Origin: Candidatus Kuenenia stuttgartensis
GTDB taxonomy: Bacteria > Planctomycetota > Planctomycetia > Pirellulales > UBA1268
Length of the DNA stretch: 64,000 nt
Assembly (NCBI GenBank): GCA_945891385.1
Contig: CAMDDJ010000001.1
Location: 92,921-156,920, forward strand
Direction: 5' to 3'
Shown here: positions 40,370 through 56,395 of the stretch, one piece after another
Layout of the letters: every line of letters begins with the position of its first letter
How positions within the stretch are numbered: the stretch's first letter is position 1
The notes under the pieces: generated by a model
Database searches by the model: none
What the model saw: the letters and a program-made list of their open reading frames with translations, nothing else
Told to the model about the DNA's origin: nothing
Program-made: the position numbers and the translations under genes

Positions 40370-42184
40370 ATGCTCATGCTCGGAATTCAGAGGCGATCAG
40401 GTTTCAAGGCTGCGGCTGCAGCGGTGTGTTTGGCCGGATGGACCTCGGCGTCGGGGCAGGTCGTGCTCGTGAACGAGACCTTCGACGCCTACACCTCGGA
40501 TTCAGAGATGCGGGCCACCTGGGTGCCGACGGTCGGCAATGGCACGCTGCCCGCCAACTTCGTCGACGAGACGAGCGGCATCCTTACGACCGACGCCGTG
40601 ACGTTTCCTGGCATCGAGGGCCAGGCGCTCGACCATGTCGGCGGCACGGCCACGAATCCGGGCATGGTCAATCAATATGGCGGCGTGATCGACCAATTGA
40701 ACGGGCTGCAGCCGGCATTCCAGGCGATCCCGAGCCCCACGCAGAACGTCTCGGTCAGCGTCGACATCTTCGAGTCGGGGGGCGGCAACGAGCGAATGAC
40801 GCTCGGCCTGCGGTACATCGACACCTCGGGCGGCAGCGTGGTGACGCAGAACATCCTCGAGCTTGGTCTCTACAATTCGGTCGTCACCGATCCGACCGGC
40901 GGCGCCGATCCGAACTTCTTTGCCGGCACCGGGCTGGGCTACCGGGTGATCCTGTTCGGCGGCTTCGACGCTCCGCTGACAGCCCAGCCCAACTACCAGT
41001 ACTTTCAGCTTCCGGCCGAACTCGACCGGCCGACCGACGCCGACACCGTGACGAACATCGGCGATGTCGGGGCTGGCTGGCATCGCTATACGGCGCTCGT
41101 CGAGCCGGAGCAGGTCACGCTCTCGATCGACCTCTGGCGGGACGGCCTGCGGAACACGTCGAAGACACCCGACGCCGAGACCGGTATCCGTCCAGGTGAC
41201 CCTGGGGTCGATGCCACGGTCACGTGGCCCGTACGGGTCACGGCCAACGGGTTCAACAGCCTCCGGCTCGGTGGTCCGTCGGGCGTGACGTCACCCGGCG
41301 TCGGCGCGATGGCCTTCGACAACGTGCTGCTCCAGATGGTGGACGCGGGGGCGCCGTCAAACGACGTTGTGATCGACGTGTCGAGCGGCTCCCAGACCCA
41401 GGCCGACGCCGGGTATCCCACGATCGCCACCGCGGACTCGGTGACGAAGATCGGAGCCGGCACCGTCGTCTTCGATGCGGCCAACGCCTACACCGGTCCG
41501 ACGCTGGTCTCGGCCGGCACGCTCCGGGTGACCAATGCGAATGCCGTGGCGGCCACCGCCGTGACGGTGCAGACCGGCGGCAGGCTCGCCCTGCCACAGG
41601 ACGCGCGGTTGAGCGCGACCGTCGCCGGCCTGTCGGTCGATCAGGCAAGTGGCGGTGGTCTCGTCGATCTCGGGGCTGGCCAGCTGGTGGTCGCCGCGGG
41701 TGGCATCTCCGCGGCCGACCTCCGGGCCGACATCATCGCCGGCCGCAACGGTGGGGCGTGGAACGGCGCCGCTGGGATCACGTCGAGTGCCGCTGCGGCC
41801 GCGGGTGGCTCGCGGGCGGTCGGCTATCGGATCGCCGGGGATGGCACCGCGACCGTGTCGTTCGCCGCCCCGGGTGATACCGACATCAACGGCGCGGTGA
41901 ACGTGTTCGACCTCGTCACGATCAACTCCTCCGGCAAGTATGGCACCGGCCAGCCGGCGGCCTGGGCTGACGGCGATGCCAACTATGATGGCACGACGAA
42001 CGTCTTCGACCTCGTGTCGGTCAACGGCGGCGGCGCCTACAACCAGGGCAACTACTTCCCGGCGGCGGCAGCGGCCACGGGGGCGATCACGGCGGTGCCC
42101 GAGCCGGCGGCGCTCTCCGCGGGGATCGCCTGTCTGGCCGGGGCGATGATGCTGCGGCGGTTGCGGTGGCGTGGCCGGGGCTGA
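40370..42184 (+). CDS. PEP-CTERM sorted exported protein with autotransporter-type beta-strand repeat and dockerin-like tandem
   Basis: Signal peptide; 'VTKIGAGTVVFDAANAYTGPTLVSAGTLRV'; 'GDTDINGAVNVFDLVTIN...GDANYDGTTNVFDLVSVN'; C-terminus 'VPEPAALSAGIACLAGAMMLRRLRWRGRG'. Start inferred from SD-like AAAGGGG. Confidence 0.85.
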   Translation: MLMLGIQRRSGFKAAAAAVCLAGWTSASGQVVLVNETFDAYTSDSEMRATWVPTVGNGTLPANFVDETSGILTTDAVTFPGIEGQALDHVGGTATNPGMVNQYGGVIDQLNGLQPAFQAIPSPTQNVSVSVDIFESGGGNERMTLGLRYIDTSGGSVVTQNILELGLYNSVVTDPTGGADPNFFAGTGLGYRVILFGGFDAPLTAQPNYQYFQLPAELDRPTDADTVTNIGDVGAGWHRYTALVEPEQVTLSIDLWRDGLRNTSKTPDAETGIRPGDPGVDATVTWPVRVTANGFNSLRLGGPSGVTSPGVGAMAFDNVLLQMVDAGAPSNDVVIDVSSGSQTQADAGYPTIATADSVTKIGAGTVVFDAANAYTGPTLVSAGTLRVTNANAVAATAVTVQTGGRLALPQDARLSATVAGLSVDQASGGGLVDLGAGQLVVAAGGISAADLRADIIAGRNGGAWNGAAGITSSAAAAAGGSRAVGYRIAGDGTATVSFAAPGDTDINGAVNVFDLVTINSSGKYGTGQPAAWADGDANYDGTTNVFDLVSVNGGGAYNQGNYFPAAAAATGAITAVPEPAALSAGIACLAGAMMLRRLRWRGRG

Positions 42185-45090
42185 ACCAACGCCGGGGGCG
42201 GGGCGTACAATCGCCGAGTCCCCGTCCGTTCGCCCCCGAGGCCACTCCGATCGACGCTCCGGTCGCCACGCTTCCTTCGACAGAACCTTCGCAGGCCCGT
42301 GGAGCCTCACCACGCGCCGCCTGGTTCTCGCTCGACACCGACGTTTCGCTGGCGGGTTCGCCCGCCAGCGAGTGGCTCGCCGTGTCGCCCGACGGCCTGG
42401 CCGTGGTGGATCGGCGGGTCGAACGGGGCGAGTCCGTGCCGGCTGAGCCGCTGCGGCAGGTCGTCTGGGCCGACGTCGATCGGATCCGGACGGCGGCCGG
42501 CATCGGCGGCGGGATGCTGCAGGTACGGGAGCGGGGCGACTGGGTCGATCTCGTTCGCTACTCCAATGCCTTCGCCAGCCGGTTCCACAAGGTCGCTCGG
42601 GCGCTCGAGACCGCCCGCGAGGCCGCTGCGGACGAGTGCGGCTCGGTGGCCGAGCCCGCGCTCGACGTCGGCCCCCTCGACCCGCCGCACTGCCCGAGCT
42701 GTCACCTGCGGCTGGTGACGGCCGACGACGCCTGCCCCCGCTGCCTGCAGAAGGGCCGGATCCTCAGGCGGGTGGCCGATCTCGTGGCGCCCCATACCCG
42801 GGGCGCGGTGTTGCTCGGGGCGCTGACGGTGCTCGGGGTGGCGGCCGAACTCGTGCCGCCGAAGCTCCAGCAGTATCTCGTCGACGACATCCTCTCCGGC
42901 CGGGCGGCTCCCGGCGGCGGGGAACAGCCCGATTTTCGTACGGCCCTGCTCGTGGTGGTGCTCTCGCTGGCTGCGTCGCGGGTGTTGCTCTCGATCGTGG
43001 CTGTGTTCAAGGGGCGGCTGGCCTCGACGATCGGAAGCGGGCTGACCTCGCGGCTCCGGCGGGAGATGGTCGAGAAGCTCCAAGGCCTCTCGGTGGGCTA
43101 TTTCGACCGGCATCAGGTCAGCTCGATGATCAGTCGGGTGGCCCACGACAGCGAGGTCCTGCACGGGCTGGTCCACCAGTTCACCGGCGGGTTTCTCCTG
43201 CAGATCGTGCAGCTCGTGGCCGTCGGGGCGATGCTCGTCTGGATCAATCCCAAGCTGGCCGCCTTCACGCTGATTCCGGTGCCGCTCGTGATCCTTGGCT
43301 CCTGGATCTTCTGGCAATACGTCTACCCGCGGCACTACCGGCTCTGGGACGCATCGAGCAAGCAGATGGCGGCCCTCTCCGGCATGCTCTCCGGGATCCG
43401 CGTCGTGAAGGCGTTTGCCCAGGAGTCGCGAGAAGAGGAGCGGTTTCAGGCGGCTAGCGACCACCTGCGGAACTGGCGGCAGTGGGTCGAACTGACCGGC
43501 TCCACCTACTCGGCCGCGATGCAGATCGTGTTCAGCCTCGGTGGGCTGATCGTCTGGTACGTCGGCGGCCGCGACGTGCTCGGCCAGCAGATGACGCTCG
43601 GCCAGCTGATCGCCTTCCTCGCCTACCTGGCGATGTTCTACGCGCCGCTCGGTGCCCTCTCGAGCTTCACGACCTGGCTGACGAGCTTTCTCTCGGGAAG
43701 CAAGCGGGTGCTCGAGCTGCTCGACACGCCGGCCTTGATCCACGAGCCGGCCGAGCCCGCCGCCTGGGAGGAGACCCGCGGGGCGATCGCCTTCCGCGAC
43801 GTCACCTTCGGCTACGACGAGAATCAACCCGTTCTCCGCGACGTCTCGTTTTCAGTAGCGCCAGGGGAGATGGTGGGGATCGTCGGCCGCAGCGGCTCCG
43901 GCAAGTCGACGCTCGTGAATCTCCTGGCCCGGTTCCACGACGTGCAGCAGGGGTCGGTCGAGATTGACGGGATCGACGTCCGGCAGCTGGCCGGCCGTCA
44001 GCTGCGGGAGCGGCTGGGGATCGTGTTTCAGGAGTCGTTCCTGTTTCGGGGCACGATCTGGAAAAACCTCGGCTACGGCCGGCCCGAGGCCACGATCGAA
44101 GAGGGGCTGACGGCGGCCAAGGCGGCCGGGGCCCACGACTTCATCTGCCGCCAGCCGGCCGCCTACGAGACGCTGCTCGGTGAGCGAGGGGCCGGGCTCT
44201 CCGGGGGCGAGAAGCAGCGGCTCTCGATCGCCCGCACGCTGCTGGCCGATCCGCAGATCCTCGTGCTCGACGAGGCCACTAGCAGCATCGACGCGGAGGC
44301 CGAGCGGGAGATCCAGCAGGCGCTCGCCGCACTCGTCCGCGGGCGGACGACGATCGCGATCGCCCACCGCCTCTCCACGCTCCGCAATGCCGACCGGATC
44401 ATCGCCTTCGATCGGGGCCGGCTGGTGGAGCAGGGCACCCACGCGGAATTGCTCGCGGCCGACGGTCTCTATGCGCGGCTCGTGCGAATCCAGACGCAGG
44501 TCTCGCGTCAGCCCACCGTCGACACCTTGTTGGCCGAGCCCGTAGCCGAGCCGGTGGAGGAGCCGGCTACTGTGCCGGTCGAGTCGGCGATCCAGTGGCT
44601 CGAGCCTGCCGGCCACCGGTTCACGACAGGCCAGCACGGCCGGATCGAACTCTGGGCGGGCGATACCCGGCTCGCCGCCGGGGTGTTCGTGGTGCCCACC
44701 TTCCCGGCCTCGCACCCCGACGCCTATCTCTCCGTCCGCGGCTGGACCGACGACGGGGAGGAGCACGAGCTCGGAATCATCCGCCGGCTCGCCGACTGGC
44801 CGGCGGCCGACGCGGCAATCCTGCAAGACGCCGTGGCCCGGCGGATCCTCGTCCGCACGATCCGCCGGATCCACACACTCCGGCTCGACCATGGCTACCT
44901 CGACTTCGAAGTTGAGTCTGACTCTGGCCCGGGCCGATTCACGACCCGCTGGACCCAGAGCCAGGCCCTCGATTTCGGCGAGGACGGCAAGCTCCTGATC
45001 GACTCCGAGGAGAATCGCTGGGTGGTGCCCCGGGTGGCCGACCTGCCTGCCGCCGATCGCGAGCGGTTCGAGCGGTACGTCTACTGGTGA
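42166..45090 (+). CDS. ABC exporter (fused TMD-NBD) with N-terminal zinc ribbon-like motif and C-terminal DUF1854-like domain
   Basis: Walker A 'GIVGRSGSGKSTLVNLL', signature 'LSGGEKQRLSIARTLL', N-terminal 'CPSCHLRLVTADDACPRC', C-terminal 'HELGIIRRLADWPAADAAILQDAVARRILVRTIRRIH'. N-terminal start uncertain (GTG). Confidence 0.88.
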   Translation: MAWPGLNQRRGRGVQSPSPRPFAPEATPIDAPVATLPSTEPSQARGASPRAAWFSLDTDVSLAGSPASEWLAVSPDGLAVVDRRVERGESVPAEPLRQVVWADVDRIRTAAGIGGGMLQVRERGDWVDLVRYSNAFASRFHKVARALETAREAAADECGSVAEPALDVGPLDPPHCPSCHLRLVTADDACPRCLQKGRILRRVADLVAPHTRGAVLLGALTVLGVAAELVPPKLQQYLVDDILSGRAAPGGGEQPDFRTALLVVVLSLAASRVLLSIVAVFKGRLASTIGSGLTSRLRREMVEKLQGLSVGYFDRHQVSSMISRVAHDSEVLHGLVHQFTGGFLLQIVQLVAVGAMLVWINPKLAAFTLIPVPLVILGSWIFWQYVYPRHYRLWDASSKQMAALSGMLSGIRVVKAFAQESREEERFQAASDHLRNWRQWVELTGSTYSAAMQIVFSLGGLIVWYVGGRDVLGQQMTLGQLIAFLAYLAMFYAPLGALSSFTTWLTSFLSGSKRVLELLDTPALIHEPAEPAAWEETRGAIAFRDVTFGYDENQPVLRDVSFSVAPGEMVGIVGRSGSGKSTLVNLLARFHDVQQGSVEIDGIDVRQLAGRQLRERLGIVFQESFLFRGTIWKNLGYGRPEATIEEGLTAAKAAGAHDFICRQPAAYETLLGERGAGLSGGEKQRLSIARTLLADPQILVLDEATSSIDAEAEREIQQALAALVRGRTTIAIAHRLSTLRNADRIIAFDRGRLVEQGTHAELLAADGLYARLVRIQTQVSRQPTVDTLLAEPVAEPVEEPATVPVESAIQWLEPAGHRFTTGQHGRIELWAGDTRLAAGVFVVPTFPASHPDAYLSVRGWTDDGEEHELGIIRRLADWPAADAAILQDAVARRILVRTIRRIHTLRLDHGYLDFEVESDSGPGRFTTRWTQSQALDFGEDGKLLIDSEENRWVVPRVADLPAADRERFERYVYW

Positions 45091-45238
45091 AAGACGAGAT
45101 TGTTCGCCGACCGCGGACTGATCCAATCGTTGTCACCCAGCTCCGTCGCCATGAATGCGGGATCGCCATCGACCCGGTCAATTCGGGTGAGTTGCGATTC
45201 GGGATCGAACTGCTGCATCCCCGCGGGCCCCGTCGGAA

Positions 45239-46350
45239 TCAGGTTCCATCCGACCTGGTCGCGAGCTGGCCACGCACGGTTCGGATGCACCAGCCGATGG
45301 CGACGGCATTGAGGACAGCGAACAGGAGAAACACAGGCAGGCCGCCGATGCCGAGGGCCGTCTGGTGGAGCTCCTTTCCGGTCGCGAGATCGACCGCCGC
45401 CAGCCGGATCGTTTCCCGCAGCACGGCGATGCCGAGGAGCGTTGTCACCCAGGCGGCTGTCATCACGATCAGCATGCCCCGCGTCAGTCGCTCGGAAACG
45501 AGCGTGATGCTCCAGGCCACGATCTGCATGACGAGGGCCATTGCCGCCATGATGAGCCAGGGGCCGCCGAGCGGTCCCGTGATCGCTGTGCGTGCCGCAG
45601 CGGGGATGGCGGGCCAATAGGCCCAGGCGGCCAGCAGCGTTCCCGCCCACCCAGACAGGGCCGTCACGGCCAGCCGCCGCACGGGGGAGAGCCCCAGCAC
45701 ACGGGTGTTGGCCGCGGCCGGCTCGTCGAGGCGGTCTCCCAGGAGCCGGCCCTGCCAGGCGAGCTCGATCGCGAGGCTGGGAAACGCCACGAAACACCAG
45801 GCCGCCAGCCGGGGCAGCACGCCGGCCGATTCATACCAGAGTGAACTGGTGGCATACATGCCCGGCCAGGCGGCTCGGTCGAGCATCAGGAGATGGTTTT
45901 CGGTCCAACTCCAAGCGATGAATAGGAACCCGGCGCAGGCAGTCGCTGCGATCGCGGGCCGCCAGGCCCAGGCCCGGCGGGCGATCCACGCCGACTTCTG
46001 CAGGTAGAGGAGGTAGAAGCACACGATCAGCACCGGCAGGATCGCCATCCAGCGGTGGGACAGCAGCAGATTGGCCGTGGCGAATTCCCGGCCGTAGAGG
46101 ATCTGCGCGAACAACAGCGGCCCCACGCCGGCCGTGATCGCCAGGCCGGTCGCAAAGGGGAGCCAGTCAACGATGATCGATTGCCAGTTGCAGGCCTGAC
46201 ACCGGGCCCTACCCATCACCCGGCCGACCGCCAGATAGATCGACCCGGCCAGCACGTAGTGCATAAACACCAGGTGCACCACGAGTGTGGCCAGATAGAG
46301 GCAGAGGTAGAAGGCCGTCGCTGCGGGGAGGCCGAGTGGAAATAGCGTGT

Positions 46351-46354
<4 letters not shown>
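45239..46354 (-). CDS. Multi-pass membrane protein, bd-oxidase-like partner subunit
   Basis: Hydrophobic with 'LYLATLVVHLVFMHYVLAGSIYLAVGRVMG'; start overlaps the stop of the upstream gene by 4 bp. Confidence 0.6.
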
Positions 46355-47769
<1,415 letters not shown>

Positions 47770-47873
47770 GGAAAGTCACCATGAAGTCTACACAGGGGTC
47801 ATCGAGTGCCGAGTCTGGTCGCGCCGCTGCCGGAGGTCGACCGCACGAACCAGCGAATGTCTCGTGATACCAG

Positions 47874-49049
47874 TCACACCAGCCGGGCGCCCGCGGAGGG
47901 CCGCGAGGCGAAGATCTCGGGCGTGATGCCGGTCGCCGCGAGGTAGTCGGCGTGGAGCCGGGCGGCGATCGCTTCGGCCCTGCCGGAATCGCAGAGGGTG
48001 ACGGTCGAGCCGCCGAAGCCGCCGCCGGTCATCCGGGCCCCGATCACGCCTCCCGAGCGGCCGATGCTCCGGGCGATCTCCACCATCGTGTCGAGTTCCG
48101 GACAGGAGACCTCGAAGTCGGCGCGGAGTGAGTCGTGGCTGGCCGCCATCAACGGCCCGAGGGCCTCGATGTCGCCTGCCTCGAGGGCCCGGGCGGCGGC
48201 GACGGTGCGGGCGATCTCGCCTACGACGTGCCGGGCCCGGCGGTTGACCGGGCCGCCGAGCCGATCCCAGGCGGCCTCCACGTCGGCCATGGTCACGTCT
48301 CGCCAGGAGGGCTTGCCGAGGATCGCGAGCCCATCCTCGGTGTTCTTCCGGCGGGCCGCATAGCCGCCGTCGGTGAGCTCATGATGGACATTCGTGTTGG
48401 CGACAAGCACGGTCAGGCCGGGATCGGTGAAGGGCACGAGGGTCGGCTCCCCCGTGCGGCAGTCGATCAGCACGAGCCGGTCGGCCTGGCCGAAGGCCGA
48501 GGCAAACTGGTCCATGATCCCGCAGGGCACGCCGGCAAACGTGTGCTCGGCCTGCTGGCAGAGCAGGGCCTTGTCACGGGTGGCGAGCGACGTGGTGGTC
48601 AGGCCTTCGAGCAGCGTGGCCGTGGCGCACTCGAGCGCCGCCGACGAGGAGAGCCCCGCCCCTATCGGCACCGACGACACGACCCAGGCGTCGAACCCCG
48701 GAATGGTGAGGCCGCGATCCTGGAAGCCACGGATCACACCGCGGACGTAATTCGCCCACTTCGGCTGCCCCGGCTCGATGGGCTGGTCGAGCGGGATCGT
48801 GGCCGTGTCGCCCGCGGCCGACCCGATCCGTGCCTCCTGGCTGCCGTTGGCCGCCGCGGCGATCACGACGGCGCGGTCGAGCGCGAAGGGCATCACGAAT
48901 CCGTCGCAGTAGTCGATGTGCTCGCCGATCAGGTTCACTCGCCCGGGGGCAGTGGCCGTGAGCGTGGCCTCGCGACCGAAGGCGGCGTGCAGGCCGGCGG
49001 CTGCGGCTGCGGCGAGGTCGGCGAGGGGTATGGCGGGGATCAGGGTCAT
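47874..49049 (-). CDS. galK: Galactokinase
   Basis: 'APGRVNLIGEHIDYCDGFVMPFALDRAV', 'PIGAGLSSSAALECATA', 'GARMTGGGFGGSTVTL'. Confidence 0.95.
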   Translation of the reverse strand: MTLIPAIPLADLAAAAAAGLHAAFGREATLTATAPGRVNLIGEHIDYCDGFVMPFALDRAVVIAAAANGSQEARIGSAAGDTATIPLDQPIEPGQPKWANYVRGVIRGFQDRGLTIPGFDAWVVSSVPIGAGLSSSAALECATATLLEGLTTTSLATRDKALLCQQAEHTFAGVPCGIMDQFASAFGQADRLVLIDCRTGEPTLVPFTDPGLTVLVANTNVHHELTDGGYAARRKNTEDGLAILGKPSWRDVTMADVEAAWDRLGGPVNRRARHVVGEIARTVAAARALEAGDIEALGPLMAASHDSLRADFEVSCPELDTMVEIARSIGRSGGVIGARMTGGGFGGSTVTLCDSGRAEAIAARLHADYLAATGITPEIFASRPSAGARLV

Positions 49050-49077
49050 GGCAACTCGCTGGCTGACAGGAAACGGG

Positions 49078-52968
<3,891 letters not shown>

Positions 52969-53023
52969 CTACCTGCCGGTGGAGCGACCCATCCACGGCC
53001 TGATTGCCGTCCACGCCGCAGCG

Positions 53024-54493
53024 TTAAGTCCCGCAGAATGTGCGATACGGACCGCAGCCAGGAGGCGGACCAGCGCGGTACGGCTCATTGGCCGGCGTCT
53101 CGACGAAGGGGTCGCGGAGCACCGCGAGGAGCCGCTCGAAGACCGTGAGGTCGCCCGCCGCCGCCGCCGCCAGGGCTTCCTCGACACGATGGTTCCTCGG
53201 GATGACCACCGGGTTGGACCGCCGCATCAACGCCGCCGCCGTTGTCGTGCCCCCCGGTTCGCGGGCCAGGCGTTGCAGCCATCGTCCGCACCAGGCGGAA
53301 AACCGGCCGTCGGCATGCTCGTCGTTTGGAGGCTTACCCGACTCGGCGATCGCCGCGAGCCCGGCGAACGTCGCCGTGAAATCCGCCGCGGTGTCGCTCA
53401 TGAGGCCCAAGAGATCGCCGAAGAGTCGGCGATCATCGGGATCTTCCGTGGTGAGGCCGAGCTTGGCCCTCGCACCGGCGAGGTGATGCCGATCGTACCG
53501 GTCGGAAAACGTGGCCAAGACCCGCCGCACCGCATCGATCGCCGCGTCTTCGTCGCCGCCCACCGCCGGCAGGAGGCTCTCGGCAAGCCTGGTGAGATTC
53601 CACAACGCGATCGTGGGCTGGTTGCCGTAGGCGTACCGTCCGTGCTGATCGATCGAACTGAAGACGGCGGCAGGGTCATAAACGTCGAGAAAGGCGCACG
53701 GGCCGTAATCGATCGTCTCACCGGATACGGCCATGTTGTCCGTGTTCATGACGCCATGCACGAATCCGACGAGCATCCAGCGGGCCACGAGCGCCGCCTG
53801 CACCTCCACGACTCGGTCGAGAAACGCGACGGCCGGGGCCTCGGCTGCGGCCGCTTCCGGCGCGTGCCGGGCGATCGCATGCGTAAGCAGGGCGGGCAGC
53901 AGCCCAGGGGCGTCGACGGCGGCGGCAAACTGGAAGGTGCCGACGCGGATGTGGCTGGCGGCCACGCGGGTGAGCACCGCACCTGGCAGGGGCGATTCTC
54001 GCATGACCCACTCACCCGTGGAGGCGACGGCGAGGCTCCGCGTGGTGGGGATCCCCAGGCCGTGCATCGCCTCGCTGATCAGAAACTCCCGGAGCATCGG
54101 CCCTTCGGCAGCCCGCCCGTCGCCGCCCCGGGAATAGCGGGTTCTGCCCGCTCCTTTGAGCTGCACATCGACACGGCGGCCGACCGGCGTGATCTGCTCC
54201 CCGATCAGGATCGCGCGGCCATCGCCGAGGTTCGTGAAGTGCCCAAACTGATGGCCTGCGTAGGCCTGGGCGATCGGCTCCGCTCCCGGTGGCAGCGTCA
54301 TGCCGACAAAAACCCCTGCGTCGTTGCGGAGCGGCTCGACCTCCAGGCCGAGTTCAGCCGCCAAGGGTTCATTGAGCACCATCACCGCGGGGCTCCGTAC
54401 GGCCACCGGAACAGCCGGTGCGTGGAGCGGCTCCGGCAATCGAGCGTAGGTGTTGTCGAACCGCCAGCCGGTCTCGTCGAGCGAACGCGTCAT
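53024..54493 (-). CDS. selO: Protein adenylyltransferase SelO (YdiU family)
   Basis: 'YAGHQFGHFTNLGDGRAILIGE', 'QLKGAGRTRYSRGGDGRAAEGPMLREFLISEAMHGLGIPTTRSLAV', 'GFVHGVMNTDNMAVSGETIDYGPCAFLD'. Confidence 0.95.
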   Translation of the reverse strand: MTRSLDETGWRFDNTYARLPEPLHAPAVPVAVRSPAVMVLNEPLAAELGLEVEPLRNDAGVFVGMTLPPGAEPIAQAYAGHQFGHFTNLGDGRAILIGEQITPVGRRVDVQLKGAGRTRYSRGGDGRAAEGPMLREFLISEAMHGLGIPTTRSLAVASTGEWVMRESPLPGAVLTRVAASHIRVGTFQFAAAVDAPGLLPALLTHAIARHAPEAAAAEAPAVAFLDRVVEVQAALVARWMLVGFVHGVMNTDNMAVSGETIDYGPCAFLDVYDPAAVFSSIDQHGRYAYGNQPTIALWNLTRLAESLLPAVGGDEDAAIDAVRRVLATFSDRYDRHHLAGARAKLGLTTEDPDDRRLFGDLLGLMSDTAADFTATFAGLAAIAESGKPPNDEHADGRFSAWCGRWLQRLAREPGGTTTAAALMRRSNPVVIPRNHRVEEALAAAAAGDLTVFERLLAVLRDPFVETPANEPYRAGPPPGCGPYRTFCGT

Positions 54494-54532
54494 GACCGGC
54501 TCGCCCCCGCTCGGGAAGGCCGTTCGATCACC

Positions 54533-56212
54533 CTACTCGCCATGAGTCTGCACCACGGCAGTGATCTTCTGCGGCTGGCTCGGCGAGAACGAGGCGAAGC
54601 CGGCGTAGATCGCCACCACGATCGCCACGAGTGCAAGGCTCGCCCAGGGGGCGCCGGCCCAGGGCGTCATGTCGATCGGGGTGTTGGTGGCGAGTTTCCA
54701 GGGCGTGGCCCGGGGGGCGGCCGCGGCCCAGGCGAGCATCAGGACGACGAGCGTTGCGAACACGGCCCCGAGGAAGTGGAAGTTGTAGGTGAAGGCCCGG
54801 TCCACGACGGCGCCGACGCCGGGCACGAAGTACTTCACGGCGATCAGCACCAGGCCCAGGGCCATCGCCCAGAAGGCCGCCGGAGCGGGCACCCGCGGGT
54901 GGAGCATGCCGACCAACACCACGGCGAAGATCGGGATGAAGTAGATCGCGTTCATGTCCTGGAGGTAGGCGAAAATGCTCTCCTGGCCCGCCAGGAGCGG
55001 GGCCACGAACATCGCTGCGATCGCCGTGCAGACCACGAACACCTTGGCCGCCCGCACCATCTGCTCATCGGAGCCGTTCGGGTTGATTACGTGGTGGTAG
55101 AGCCCGATCGAGAACAAGGCCGAGGTGCTGTTCAGGGCGGCGTTGAAGGAACTGAGGATCGCCCCGACCATCACCGCGGCGAAGAAGCCGGTCAGGTGGG
55201 AGGGCAGCACCTCGCGGACGAGCGTGCCGTAGGCCATGTCGTTGGCGATCCCGTCCTTGGCGAAGAGGTGGTAGGCCACGATCCCGGGGAGCACGAGGTA
55301 GATCGGCCCCAGGAGCTTGAGCAGCCCCGTCAGGAGCACGCCCTTCTGGCCCTCCGCCAGGCTGCTCGCGCCGAAGGTCCGCTGGATGATCTGCTGGTTG
55401 GTGCACCAGTAGAAGAGGTTCAGCAGGGCGACGCCGGTGAAGAGCGTGCTGAAGGGGACGCTCGTCGTGGCGGTGCCGATCGAGTTGAGCCGGTCGGGGT
55501 TGGCCGCCTGGAGTTGCCGAAAGCCCTCGAGCACACCCCGGCCGTCGCTGACTCTGTTCAGGGCGAAGGCGGCGATCATGAAGCCGCCGACGAGCAGCCC
55601 GATGCCGTTGATCGTGTCGAGCGTGGCAAGTGTCTTGAGACTGCCGAACCGGGCGTAGAGCGAGCCCATGATGCCGATCATGAAGACCGTGCCCCAGAGG
55701 ATGACCGTGTCGGGGGCGACCTCGCGGCCGAGCAGGTTCACCGGCTCGGTGATCCCCGTCAGCGTCTTCAGGTCGAGCATCTGCGAGAGCCCGACCGCGC
55801 CGCTATAGAGGATGATCGGAATCAGGATCAGGGCGTAGGCCGTGAGGAAGATCATGTTGGCCAGGGTCTGCGTGCGGCGGTCGAATCGCTGCTCGAGGAA
55901 TTGGGGCACCGTCGTGATCCCGGCCCGGAGAAACCGCGGCAGGAAGAAGAGGGCCATCAGCACCAGCGCGATCACGGCCACAACCTCCCAGGCCATCACA
56001 CAGAGGCCGTCCTTGAAGGCCGCGCCATTGAGGCCCACCATCTGCTCGGTCGAGAGATTCGTGAGCAACAGCGAGCCGGCGATCACGGGGAACGTGAGCG
56101 ACCGGCCACCGAGGAAAAACCCGTCGGATGACTGCTGGTCGCTGCCCCGGGTCAGGACGTAGGTGAGGAAGGCGGCGAAGAGCGTGAAGCCGAGAAACGA
56201 GAGCAGCGTCAT
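54533..56212 (-). CDS. Sodium:solute symporter (SSS family, SglT-like)
   Basis: 'FFLGGRSLTFPVIAGSLLLTNLSTEQMVGLNG', 'FYWCTNQQIIQRTFGASSLAEGQKGVLLTG'. Start reset to the Met before the first TM. Confidence 0.9.
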   Translation of the reverse strand: MTLLSFLGFTLFAAFLTYVLTRGSDQQSSDGFFLGGRSLTFPVIAGSLLLTNLSTEQMVGLNGAAFKDGLCVMAWEVVAVIALVLMALFFLPRFLRAGITTVPQFLEQRFDRRTQTLANMIFLTAYALILIPIILYSGAVGLSQMLDLKTLTGITEPVNLLGREVAPDTVILWGTVFMIGIMGSLYARFGSLKTLATLDTINGIGLLVGGFMIAAFALNRVSDGRGVLEGFRQLQAANPDRLNSIGTATTSVPFSTLFTGVALLNLFYWCTNQQIIQRTFGASSLAEGQKGVLLTGLLKLLGPIYLVLPGIVAYHLFAKDGIANDMAYGTLVREVLPSHLTGFFAAVMVGAILSSFNAALNSTSALFSIGLYHHVINPNGSDEQMVRAAKVFVVCTAIAAMFVAPLLAGQESIFAYLQDMNAIYFIPIFAVVLVGMLHPRVPAPAAFWAMALGLVLIAVKYFVPGVGAVVDRAFTYNFHFLGAVFATLVVLMLAWAAAAPRATPWKLATNTPIDMTPWAGAPWASLALVAIVVAIYAGFASFSPSQPQKITAVVQTHGE

Positions 56213-56395
56213 GAATGGGCCTTCCGATACTTGAATGCAGATCGGAGGCGCAGGTGTTCGCCCCCAATGGACCCATAGTCTCGACTGCGACCCGGCCGCT
56301 GCCAAGGGGTGCGAGCGTTCGCCGACCCCCGAGCCTCCCGCGCTCTGAACGGAGGTGGTCCGGCTCGCGGCTTCGGGGGTCTGTCCGAACTCGCC

